A DNA stretch of 64,000 bases. It comes from Owenia fusiformis. Its lineage: Eukaryota > Annelida > Polychaeta > Sabellida > Oweniidae. The notes beneath the pieces are model-generated. The model ran no database searches and was not told the DNA's origin. It saw only the letters and a list, made by a program, of their open reading frames with translations. Of this stretch, positions 38,201 through 49,199 are shown one piece after another (the stretch's first letter is position 1; every line of letters begins with the position of its first letter). The stretch is taken from the NCBI GenBank assembly GCA_903813345.2, contig CAIIXF020000011.1, positions 14,555,754 to 14,619,753 on the forward strand. The letters run 5' to 3'. Made by a program: the position numbers and the translations under genes.

Positions 38201-41200
38201 GATGTTGTCGCAAATACGTGTAAAGTCCTTTTAATTTGTCTTTAATGAAGTATGCCTGCCCTTCAGAGAGAGCATCTATTTTTCTATTTGACAGTTCATG
38301 TATCAATTTTTCTGTGAAACCTGAAAAAGAACCCAAATTTGTACTATACAAAATAAAACAGAATCAGTTAAAAACAGGGTGAGGCAAGAAAAGGTAACCC
38401 AAACAAATGTATGTTAATAACTCATTAATGACTGAGTTACTAAGATTTAATATTTGTTTGGGTTACCTTTTGCTCACTCTGTATTTGTTGTTCTTAGAGA
38501 ATAGAGAATGTTAATATATGCCAGTATTTTACATTTATTTTCAAAATTGCAATTTTCAGAATCTGATATTTAAAGATTTCTGAACTTGCATTTTAGTGTA
38601 TGTCTCGTTATTTCTTTCAATCTCAGAGTTGACACACCTATCACATCTTCAACGCATCGAATAATAAAAATAATCTTAATTTTAAAAAATCCAAATAAAG
38701 GGGTCGATTTTTGTACCACCCTGTAATATAGTTATGTTCGAATGATAAAAAATTGAAGCTTTTATACTTACTTTCAACTAGTAATGGAAGCGCACCATTT
38801 TGATTTAATTTGTCTGCATATAATGTTGTGACGTCTACAATGAGAATAAAATATACTTAAGAACTGTAGTATCCATTATGTTGCAATATACACATCGTTT
38901 TTTAATAATGTTCATGAAAATCTGTCACTTCTCAGATTCCAAACTGATTGACAGATACAGGGTGGGCGTGTAAATGTAAACATAGTTAGGTATGCTTTAG
39001 CTCTCTCTGACCAATCAGAATGCAGTATAGCCACGGATTATCTGAAATGGTAATGCATACAAATGTAGTTATTATTTTAGGTCTTAAGATCCAGGGCAGC
39101 TTATATTCGCCATTTGTATTTTTGTTGCCAATTATATTTTTGTTGCCAATTGTATTTTTTGTTGCCAATTGTATTTTTTGTTGCCATTTGTATTTTTTGT
39201 TGCCAATTGTATTTTTGTTGTCAATTGTATTTTTTGTTGCCAATTGTATTTTAACAACATAGCTGATATTTCATATTATTTTTCAAATATGTGCATGCAA
39301 CGTGACAATTTTTGTATAAAGCAGCACCAAAAAATAGAAGTAGCCTTTTTGAAAATAAGCATAACCATCGGCTAAAACTGGTATTAAATAACCACGTACA
39401 TATGTTGGTGGATATTGTCTGGGTAAAGTGATATTATTCAAATTCATGCATAGAATATCCCACATTCACACAGAACTGGGCAATGTGTGTATAATTCCAG
39501 CCAATCAGACACCATTTCGCGTAATTGCATTCCGTTATATGACCAAAAATGAATTCAAGGTCACTAGCTAAATGGTCTTCGTGGTTATGACTGGACTCTA
39601 CATATTGAAATTGATACTTTGCCAGCTCAACCCTTGCAAAAAGTGTCATCGAAAATAATACTATGTTTTTTTAGTGCTTTCGTATCTTTTAGATGATTTT
39701 GTTGAAAATATTTTGCAATGTGTGAAAAGAATTTAAGCCTCAGTGCATTGTGTAATGACAATTCCCCTCGGGCGTTGTTTCCTAAAATTACCACTCGATG
39801 CTCCGCATCTCGTACACATTTTGGAAAGCAACACCTCCAAGAATTGGTCCAGGGCTTAAATCCTTAGATATTGAATCACAAAGTGGTCTCTGTTGAAAAT
39901 CGTCAACAAAAATCGACTTCAAATCGACAGTGATACGTGCAAGACAACTATCAACAAGAAATAGATTCTAGCTGCTCTTATTGACAAAGCTGATTGAACA
40001 ACGAATACCGACATTTGCATTGTCATTTACACCTACACCTCTACCTGGGGATGTTGACTGCTGTCTGATTTACGTTCATCTTTCTAAGATCTGAGACAGT
40101 TCCCAGGTCTTTAAGTTTACTCATACTTTCCCGTAATGAATATATATTGCCGCTATATACATGTTTCTTAGTTTATAATGATTGATACAACGTTCGGATT
40201 AGATGTAGTCATATTGAGTCCAAGGACGTCGATTTACAGACTGACAGCCAGAAAGTTCAGGTGTAAAAGGGTAAGTGGTCCTATCAAATTTTGGTCCTAC
40301 TCTCTATTGATTTATATGATGAATTAATTACAATTATTTTCCTTATTATTTATACACAGTCAGGGCCAGTAAGGGCCGTACGGAAAGGGGACCATAATTT
40401 CTTCTACACCGGAACTGTCTGTACTTTGCCGTTTTGTGTATTATTGAGAGTGATACAACTTCCTAAAACATTCATCATTGCCTGTTGAGTGAAAAAAATA
40501 TCCCAGTTGAAGTAACATTAAACAGCAGATTGAATCAATGGCTCTATTATGGCATTGCACTTCATTTAAATAAAATACGTGGGTCTTGGGTGACATCACA
40601 TTATCTAACGGCAGGACTCTTCCTGAAGCACACATTAATGGCATGTTTTATGCATTTTTAAATGGCATGTTTTATGTATTTTTAATTTAGGCACAGTGAC
40701 ACTTTAAGGTCCTAATTCAAACGCTTCATTGGACGAACTTAAAAAGAAAATCAACAAATTATACTTTCACAATTAACAAAGAATTTATATCTACTCAAAG
40801 CAGCATATCAATCTTCTATTAATCCATTAATCACAATATTCAGGATGATCTCCATTGTTGCACTTTGATTAATTGTTGTCTTGATTAATAATTCATTGAC
40901 GGCTAATCGGATCACCCTATTTGATAATACTCCTACAAGTGACCTAACTAAAAGCCAATTTGACAATAATTTGATTGTTTTGAGGAGAAGGTCAGTTCAT
41001 TGATGGACGCCCACGAGAAAAATTAATTACGTTTGACGGGAGGGGTTAAAACTACTTTGTACCTATATCGACTTATAATAATATGAAAATTCAACATTTT
41101 TAGGACAGTTACATATGAAAAATTCAACATTTTTAGGACAGTTACCTAAGCTTGATTGTGTATCTATTTTAAAACTTATTTAATTTAATGCCATGGGTCC

Positions 41201-44200
41201 CACAAGAATGTAATTTTGTCAAGACAGAAATGACGGTCAAGCATGTATATGGATTATTGCCTTTGTCATATGTTCCTGATTGAGATTAACTCTAGATCAA
41301 ATCAAGTCACAATTGGTTGATAAAATTAAGATTTGTACCATGGAACTGTTAAAACATTATCGCAATAACTAAATTAAACCCATCGATGATGTTTTCGTGA
41401 GAAGACTCCTGACTTTTTCACTAAACTTAAAAGGTTTACCACTCAGACTTTTAGACTGTGGACTATTCTGTAGAAGTGCTCTAGAAATGCATCCTACTTT
41501 TCATGGAAGGTCACACATTCCAACATATTTCAAACAATCTGTATGATTATGCTGGACACTTTCTGGGTAGTTGGACTTTATGTAGGGGTGGCAGAAGGCC
41601 CTCAGGCCAATTTATACCCCTACCCCAACAAAACCTTGGGGGTACTTTAATGCCACCCAATAAAAAGAATACTAATGCATATCAGATATTCATCGTTTTA
41701 TAGTGGGTAGGGCATGCCATGGTTAGTCAGTGCCAGAAATTTGCAATCTCTGACTTATATGGTTACCATGAAAACAGTATTTATATCTCACAATCTTCTT
41801 AATTTGACCCCGCCCCAAATGTGTCCTTAAGTTCTCAAAGTGAAATATTTGCAAATCTGTTTGGATTTTGTGGCTGCTACTTTGTAAAAAGTTGAATTAA
41901 TATGTATGTATTCACACTAAAGCACTAAAAACTTGATATAATGATCTCATAAATTAATAATATTTATCAAATGTAGTCAGACACAACTGCTTTTAGGGAA
42001 AAGTAGGCGTGGCACTTTTTGGTACTTGTGTAATTGTTGCAGCATTAAATGAAAAACACATATTACACTAACAAGAATTGACATTCAATTAGCATCTACT
42101 AACATTTTGTAACATTGTAGTATGTTCATTATCATTATTAGATACTTTAAATATTTTATATAAGTGTTATCATGACCCTTCCCTATCATAGGTCATCAAT
42201 GGTCAAATTAACTTTTAAGTCCTAGAGATCCTTAGTCTTTTTAGTTTGTCAAAGTCGTATTCATTGACTTGTTCCTAGAATATGAATAGTTTCATTGATC
42301 AAGAGCTATGAGTTAAAATTGATTAATATATTTGGGTAATATGAAAAGTGAATCACTAAAACTGATGAATATTCAAGTTCAAGGGAATTTTGTAATACCC
42401 TGCCATGTTATTTCCCCCGAATCAGCCACCTGGTGGCGAAACTGATATCTTAATGACCAGTACTGAAACCAGATACATAACAGTAACTACCTACTCGCAT
42501 CTGAGTAATTGGAGAAGATCTTATAAGGTTACAGTTTCCATATACTGTATGTTCCATATTACTACCCCAAATCTCCATAGTTTAAGTTTATGAGTCATTA
42601 TCTCTCATATTTTATGATGGCAAATGCCTATCCTTGTCTAGAATATGTCATTTTATCAATTTTATAAACAAGTATACAATTACATGCCCCCCCCTCCCCT
42701 CCCACACCAAAACTCCATTTTTATCAAATCTTTCTACCTCTGTGATGATTCTCTGTCAGGCTTCCCCAATTCTCCATACTGTCAAGTAAACATCTAAATA
42801 GGATAGTTCTAGCTATTGCTGTTGTTTTGACATGTTGACTTTTCTTGGGGAAATATTGTTTCAATTCTGACAGAAGTTTTTAGCCAATATCATTCAATTT
42901 ATCAATATCCAAACGCAAGGTTTCAGAAAGTACGCATTTTGTTTGTGCCTGTATTTTCATCATGTGTACTTATTACGACAGCTATATTTAAATGTAAATA
43001 CATTAAAACCTGATACATAGAATATTTTGACAATTTCTTCAGTATGTTCGACTGGATTTTTTTTATCTAATTCATATATTATATACCAAATACGAGAATC
43101 AGAATCTTATTCTACAAAATGGGTGTTCATGGAAGTAGCACTAATTATTACGTCATTGCTATAAATCGTGTGATTTGATTGGCTAATTCAGTACCATGTG
43201 ACTAAAAATACCATAGCGTATTTCACAGCTCCCTGAATTATTGGTATATTTAAAAGACGCATTGCCCAGCATATTGCCAGACTGGGGATTCTGAAAACTG
43301 CACTTTCAATGATTTTTGCAACATGTATTACCATTGCCCTACGGGCTGCGGGCAATACATATTGCAAAAATCAAAGATGAATAGGTATTGCCCTCCATAG
43401 AATGAAATATTTGCTTAATATTTCTTACTGTTTCGGGCTTAAAGTAATGTGGAATGGATGAAATGTTAGTTCAACCTGCATATGAATAAGAAAAACTGAA
43501 TCCCAAAGCACATTGGTACATATAAACATCGTTTTTACTGACCTTGGTTGTGTTTTGACTTCACAATTCAGCGTTTTCAACAGAAATAAATTTGCTCACA
43601 CTTGCACATTGTTTGGGATTCCCTAGTCAAAGGTCATGTGACTAATAACCAGAACGAGGCTATGACCTGTGAGCTATTCCAATTGAGAGGTTAGGAGAAT
43701 TTTTTCATATTCTAGGTTCCACTTATTTCTGACGGTTTTCTATACAATCACTGAATCTCTTTCTTGCAAAAGAATAACTATTATATCAGGAACACATAAT
43801 TAATAAAACATTATGTAATCACTATGTACAGAACACGAAAATTACTCTTTTCAAAAGTAGGTCACATTTTCTCCCAAGTTTTATATGCAATATTGCTCTG
43901 AACGAAATGCAAGAAAATGTGTAAACAAACATACTTTGGTGACGTCATCAACTTGAGTGCAAAATTCGAAGTGGACGAGGTGAAATCAAATCCAATGTAC
44001 CCACTTCAATATGAGAAATCTCCGCTATCCTTGAGTAATATGAGCTGAAGTTACCCCAGTAGCAAGGTAAGACATTGCTCTTCGTGTGATATTCAATAGA
44101 TTTTGCTAAAAATGCCTTAAACGAAGGCTATATCACTTTAATATCAATTTTGTTATAAACTGAACAAAGCGGCACCTTTAACATGCAGCTAATTCTCCCA

Positions 44201-47200
44201 TCTAACCAAGAGAGCCTCTTTTAATATATCGAAATTTAAAAATTGCCTCTGATTCAATTTGTTCAATCAAATCTAAAATGGTAATACCTTTTTACTGCTT
44301 CGAACCTTCTTATATTTGATACCATAGGAGGGTAGGATGTTTGTCTCTTTCAATTGATGCTTTCACCAGAAACATGGGTATCACTAATTTTGATTCATAT
44401 TTAAAATGGTGTGCATGCATAGACCTGTGTATTTTATACCAAATAGTGACATTTCCTTGGAGAGTTCTAAATCTCTATATGTTAACAACCTAGTTCCCAC
44501 ATCCCTTGTTGACTTTGCTTCCATATTTCCTGTGAAGCTGTGGAACAGTTCTCTTGTTCTTCACAATTTTCCATTTTAATGTAACTCAATGAATTAGGCC
44601 AATTCATATCACTGGCTTCCCTAGGTCATTTGAATTCCTTGCAATTATGAATAATGGGTTAAATTATCAAATAATGAAAAAGTTGCAAATGATGAGATCT
44701 GCTATATAGCTTAAAAATCTTGCTGAAGTATAGTTTAACTTTAGGTTAACAGGCTAAATTTTCATTGAGATAATTTTAAAGAATCTCAAACATTGACTTA
44801 TTGTTTCAGTCAGTGGTCCTTTTAAAGTTCATGTATACACAATCAGAACAACCTCCAGTTTCAAACACTTCTGATTATCATCAAGTTTCAAACACAATCT
44901 GAACATCATCAAATTCAATGCAAATGCAGTTTTACTTTAATCCAACAGAACGATTATGGTAAATCAATAGACTAAGTGACATATGTCAAGTCAATGGTAA
45001 ATACATAGTATCTAGCCCAACTAGCACAAGTGCTGCCATCTACCGACTAGTATCAATCCATCTATCCATATACATAGCACCTAATGAGGTCACTACTTCA
45101 AGTAAAGCTTTTCCCCTTGTCTATGGTAAAAAATAAGTTAGTTTGACACCATTGGTGATGCACACCCTGTATGGTATAGGGATAAAGGGAAAGTTCATGA
45201 TAACACTTACATAAAATATCCCAAGTATCTAATAATGATAATGAACATATTACAATGTTACACAATGTTAGTAAATGATAATTAAATGTCAATTATTGTT
45301 AGTGTAATATGTATTTTTCGCTTAATGCTGCAACAATTACACAAGCACCAAAAAGTGCCACGCCCACTTTTCCCTAAAAGTAGTTGTGTGTGACTATATT
45401 TGTTTAATATTATTGATTTATTGGAGCATTGTATCAACTTTTTAGTGCTTTAGTGTGAATATGTACATATTTATACAACTTTTGACAAAGTGATATCCAC
45501 AAAATCCAAACATATTTGCAAATATTTCACTTTGAGGGCTAAGGGACATATTTTGTCGGAGGTCAAATTGAGAAGATTTTGAGATATAAATACTGTTTCC
45601 ATGGTAACGATATAAGTTAGAGATTGGACATTCCTGGCACTGACTAACCATGGTATGCCCTGCCTACTATAAAACTATGAATGTATAACATGCATTAGTA
45701 TTCTTTTTTTCAGGTGGTATTAAAGTACCCCCAAGGTTTTCTTGGGGTGGGGATATGAATTGGCCTGACGGCCGTCTGCCACCCCTACATGAAGTCCAAC
45801 TACCCAGAAAGTGCCCAGCATAACCATACAGACTGTTTGAAATATGATGGAATGTGTGACCTTCCATGAAAAGTAGAAGTTGCAATTATCAGAGTAGTCC
45901 ACAGTCTATTTGTTATATAGCACCCGAGAGAACTCATTGCATTTTTTGATGGATCAATTTTTGGGGAATTTCGAATTTATGACTTCCAGTTCGAATTCAA
46001 AAGAGTTAAGTAAACACTGGCGGATTAGGGGGAGGGCATATTTCATTTTTACATTTTCAAAATTAAGGCCCAACTTTTGATTTTGGAGGCCCATCAAGGT
46101 TTCAGAGCAATCGTCGAAAAAACGTTCAGATTTGAAATTTGCCGCCCCCGGCCCCCTTTGTTATTCTGCAGATCCCCCCCCCCCCCCCATCGATAAATAT
46201 GTAGGTCGCCAATTCCACTGCGGAGAAAATATCAGTGGACACGAAATTGTTGAGACTATACAGTGAAAACAAATAAGTGTAAGATGGTCATGGTCATGAG
46301 GGCATTAGCCTTTAACATTCTGACCAAAACATGATACCGATATTTGCGTTATCATAAAAATATTTCTCCTAAAAAGAGGCAGCCATTTTTAAATTTAGTA
46401 ATTTACAGCCATCTTGAAAATCCCCTCTTAACTTCTTAAACAGAGTCCTATGCCTATTATAAGGCATCAGCTCAAGAAGTCTGAACCAAACCTGACAACT
46501 GGTATTTGAGTTTAATTTTTTTTTACATATTTATGTAAAATGACGTTGTTTTGGATTCAGCAGCTATCTTAAAAGTTCTTCTGGAGGACAATCCTTGCTT
46601 TGAATTAAGCGACTTAATTTGAACTAGATCTGCTCATTAGTTTTTGAGTTATCAACGCTTACATTTTTAAAAAAGTGGCGGCCATTTTTAATTGAGCGGC
46701 TATATTGAAAATTCCTTCTCGAGCATAATAAGATAAGGCATTAGCTTATAAATTTTGAACTCAGATCGTCAATCAGTATTTGAGTTATGACAGACAAACG
46801 AACGAACGGCAGGACAAACAAACTGACGGACGGACGGCATCTCAATATCCCTCTTGAACTTAGTTTGGTGGGATAATTAACTTTGACACAATAGACTACA
46901 AAGATTAAAGCTAACATTGGGATGAGATGATCAATCCCGAAACGTGAAACCAATTTTCAAATTAAGTTATGAAGAGTGTCCTTATGGCTGCCTACACGTC
47001 CTTAGGGCTGGATTGGACATATACCTTCCAGAGATCAGCTTAGATTAAGGTTGCGGGGGTAGAGGGGAGCCAATTATACTCAAGAGTCAAGTGAATTAAA
47101 CTATTGTTTTCTAGTGCGCCTGCTGAAACAGTAAACCTTTATTCGTGACCAGTACAGGGCGAGCCGCTATATGTAATGTACTTGTATAAAATCTGTAAAA

Positions 47201-49199
47201 TTGTTTCATTAATTTTTCAATTATGACTTGCATTGATATATTGACTACTGGCCAGTTAAATAGACTCTTCGTCCAGATTAACTGATTGTCCAAGCAAATA
47301 CCATGTAGCCTGACTTTGAATAAAGGAAATGCATGCAGGTACTAAATTATTGCAACGTAACAAAATCACAAAACACCACATCCAAGTTATTCCTCAAGGG
47401 CACTTTTCATAGAAAATGATGTTGCAATTATAACTGACATCGAAACAAAGGCAAACCTTTTGAAAAAATAATTTGCTGACCAGAACAATTTTACCTTGGA
47501 ATGGTATGGGGGCGAAAGATTTGTCCGCCGTGGGGGAAAATGCTACTTTTTTTTATAAAAACACTAAGAGCATCATACTCTTAAATGTATTTATTTTTTC
47601 CTCTAAAGACGAGTTGTAAAATTTTATTAGGAATCGGTGTATTTCACATTTGAAACTGCTCTCTCACGGTGGACAAAAAAATTAAAGAAAGACACAGTAT
47701 ATCTAGAATTAAAAGAAAGACACGGTACATCTAGAAATAAAAGAAAGACACCGTAAATCTAGAATGACAAGAAGGCATAGTACATCTAGATATCATTAAT
47801 TCCATCAGAATTATAATAAAAACATACAGGGTGTCTCATAAAAATGCACCTCACCTAACAATGTATATCCTTTTAACAAATAGAGTATGACATAAATAAA
47901 GATGGTTTGGTGTTGACAAAGCTTCATCACTGTAGCGTATGTATGGACAATTTAAAGAACCTGCCCCAAATTTCTACCACTTTTCCGAAGACAGACTTGC
48001 ACACTTTGTGCGATGTTCTTTGAAAACACGTGTGTTTTCATTGACTCCTGAAAGATAATGTGTATAGTGTGTATATCAACAATCATGGAACCATTGCAGA
48101 GTTCAAACTATAGATGATATGGAAGGGCGTTTACGTGTCTGTCAGCAGAGAGATGGTAGCCATTTGGAGCACATTCCTTATATGGGCAGCAAATAGGTCA
48201 TACATATGCTACAGTGATGAAACTTGCACAACTTAAAGAACATTGAACCTTACTTATGCCAAAACGATTTTTCAACCTCTATTGGTTAAAAAGGCATTGT
48301 CAAGTACGGGGTAACATCTTTTCTGAAAGACCCTGTATGCAATGTCAATATACCGTGCCATTAGAAAGTTGAAAAATAAAATGGTATATTTTAGAGTATG
48401 ATACTCGACTTATAATATACAATGATTGCAAAAATGTTGACCGCTTATAGACCAATAAGATGCGAGTATTTACACTGAGGTACTAACAATCTAAAATGTA
48501 CCACGGCGATTAAATCGTTCGATCCCAACCCGTGAGGGGTACCATATTGTCAAAAAGTCACGTCAATATCTTAAGACTGCAAAATCCTAAAACAATGATA
48601 ATGGACAATTCTGCTTAGACTAATGCAGTTTAATCTCTAATTTCTTCTTATGTTTCATTCAGCTCAAAATTGACAATTTAATGGAACTAATGGAAATTCT
48701 TGTATTTTATTATAGCAAGATTCTATTTGATTTGATTTTGAAACAATTTTCGTTGCATCACCGTTTTACAACATTTGTTCAATATTACTAACGACTCGGT
48801 TTTAACTTTATTGGGGTTAGCAGCTGACATCGAACTTTTAAGCCGTTTGTAGGGTTCCCTATTGATTGTGGAACTCGAAGTGGATTATAATCGCGATGGT
48901 TTCAATGATTATTCTTTACATATTATCACTTAACACATTCAAACAAATGCCTTCAAGAATAAAAAAGGCATATACTGTTTATCATTTAAGGGTTTCAATA
49001 TAAAGATATAATCATTCACCGGTCCATTGATATATCTAATACAATTTATAATGACTTACGTGCTATCAAATGTTACCCTTTGTGCTTGCAAAACACTAAG
49101 AATAGATTTTGTTGGATACTTACATTGAATCGGGAAAAATATTGATATGGCAATAATCGTCATTGAAGTCCAATGTGATAGCAGGAAATTCCAACTCAT
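32297..49199 (-). CDS. Neurotrophin precursor, 280 residues, five exons
   Basis: Exons are 49124-49199 (ATG at 49197), 38772-38834, 38091-38320, 34571-34911 and 32297-32429 (stop TAA at 32297). All junctions are GT-AG with matching phases (1, 1, 0, 2), and 843 nt gives 280 residues. Residues 1-25 form a hydrophobic signal peptide (TIIAISIFF). The pro-region to about 123 includes FTEKLIHELSNRK, and basic sites are HKKR at the exon 3/4 junction (R124) and STVKR ending at 153. The cystine-knot domain has C175 (VCPSRTEW), C215, CCYGID at 229-234, WRSSC (C242), SYVMAL, DWGWIQID and CSC (272, 274). These match NGF-family landmarks C..W, C.GID, W.S.C, YV.A, W.WI.ID and C.C. Cleavage after 153 would give a 127-residue mature factor, near the vertebrate 118-120. 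It is a secreted growth factor likely acting on Trk- or p75-type receptors. An NET sequon lies at 191. Confidence 0.92.
32684..33400. repeat. 24-bp minisatellite with 94-bp higher-order units
   Basis: About 30 units of GTGGCCAACGATATTAGATA lie in the last neurotrophin intron. From about 33020 a block of four subunits repeats every 94 bp (ACCAACGATTAG at 33021, 33115, 33209, 33303). Confidence 0.95.
33420..34570. other. Remaining part of the last neurotrophin intron
   Basis: Diverged ends of the 24-bp array run to about 33730 (GTAGGATGGTGGAGGATGG). At 34067-34281 several frames are open on both strands, but no recognised domain is present. No gene is called. Confidence 0.4.
34934..35663. mobile_element. 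730-bp CAGGGTGAG element with 125-bp inverted repeats and TA duplication
   Basis: Both ends read CAGGGTGAGC and match over about 125 bp, including TTGTTCAATGTTC.TTCATT. TA flanks both sides (34932-34933, 35664-35665). A second element is nested at 35213-35408. The left end is about 20 bp from the acceptor of neurotrophin exon 4. Confidence 0.85.
35213..35408. mobile_element. Nested hAT-like element with 9-bp duplication
   Basis: The flanks ATGCTTCTA at 35204-35212 and 35409-35417 are exact direct repeats. The sequence starts AGGGGTGTAGCCAGG and ends CACTATGCCC, with G-rich runs inside. It belongs with the GTAGCCAGG repeats. Confidence 0.7.
35700..37175. other. Neurotrophin intron sequence, nothing recognised
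   Basis: AT-rich intronic DNA with no exon that could be joined in phase to the neurotrophin exons and no repeats that stand out. Confidence 0.4.
37176..37253 (-). repeat. Dispersed 80-bp sequence, copy B
   Basis: This is the inverted partner of the block at 18863-18945, with an estimated 90-95 percent identity by eye. It lies in a neurotrophin intron. Confidence 0.8.
37698..37960. mobile_element. Copy 2 of the 305-bp MITE family, partial
   Basis: The copy starts CAAGGAGGATTGGCTACCAG and follows the 58414-58718 copy for about 260 bp, including GAATTTTGGTCTTATTTC. The right inverted end is missing. Confidence 0.75.
38375..38481. mobile_element. 107-bp foldback of the CAGGGTGAG family
   Basis: CAGGGTGAGGCAAGAAAAGG and AACCCAAACAAAT pair with ATTTGTTTGGGTTACC...TCACTCTG. 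The ends resemble the 730-bp element at 34934, so this is probably a deleted relative made almost entirely of its termini. Confidence 0.75.
39108..39260. repeat. 20-bp minisatellite TTTTTGTTGCCAATTGTAT
   Basis: About eight units lie in neurotrophin intron 1. Unit length alternates between about 18 and 20 bp because of T-run slippage. Confidence 0.95.
39480..39650 (-). repeat. Dispersed repeat shared with 52500-52670
   Basis: The minus strand reads GCAAAGTATCAATTTCAATATG followed by GTAGAGTCCAGTC and GATTGGCTGGAAT, matching plus-strand 52510-52660 (GCAAAGCATCAACTTCAATC). It may encode remnants of a mobile-element protein, but none was recognised. Confidence 0.6.
39900..41451. other. Neurotrophin intron 1 sequence
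   Basis: No exon is recognised. Small local duplications occur at 40640-40690 (GGCATGTTTTATG) and 41090-41155 (AAATTCAACATTTTTAGG). Confidence 0.45.
41452..45911. mobile_element. 4.46-kb element with about 740-bp terminal inverted repeats
   Basis: The outer ends read TAGACTGTGGACTA in both orientations, and the arms 41452-42195 and 45170-45911 match throughout, for example GGAAGGTCACACATTCCA, TTTCTGGGTAGTTGGACTT and AAGTGCCACGCCCACTTTTC. The interior has no recognisable transposase. A secondary CATTGCCC-rich repeat lies at 43260-43400. It is a long-TIR, probably non-autonomous DNA element within neurotrophin intron 1. The target duplication is uncertain. Confidence 0.8.
46019..46200. repeat. 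C/G-homopolymer dispersed repeat
   Basis: CACTGGCGGATTAGGGGG at the left and a long C run before CATCG at the right resemble the GGCGGATC hAT-like family of this window. Confidence 0.5.
46380..46880. repeat. Degenerate relative of the 14290-15462 repeat
   Basis: It contains GTGGCGGCCATTTTT, then ACGGACGGACGGCATC, TATCCCTCTTGAACTTAGTT and GGTGGGATAA. The order (GGCC motifs, GGAC run, terminal GAACTT..GT) matches the array at 14290-15462. Confidence 0.7.
47685..47792. repeat. 30-bp tandem repeat, about four copies
   Basis: AAAGAAAGACACGGTACATC and TAGAATT-type units repeat four times with decay toward the right. Confidence 0.9.
47827..48335. mobile_element. 509-bp CAGGGTG-type element with TA duplication
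   Basis: The left end CAGGGTGTCTCATAAAAATG pairs loosely with the reverse complement of the right end, CAGGGTCTTTCAGAAAAGATG. TA flanks both sides. No transposase was recognised. Confidence 0.6.

Noticed and set aside
39434-39649. 71-residue minus-strand frame in neurotrophin intron 1
   Set aside because: It overlaps a dispersed repeat also found at 52500-52670 with a different reading frame structure.
41503-45885. Paired frames beginning MEGHTF at 41503 plus and near 45867 minus
   Set aside because: They are the same stretch of the two inverted arms. The frames are short, diverge at the ends and match no known domain.
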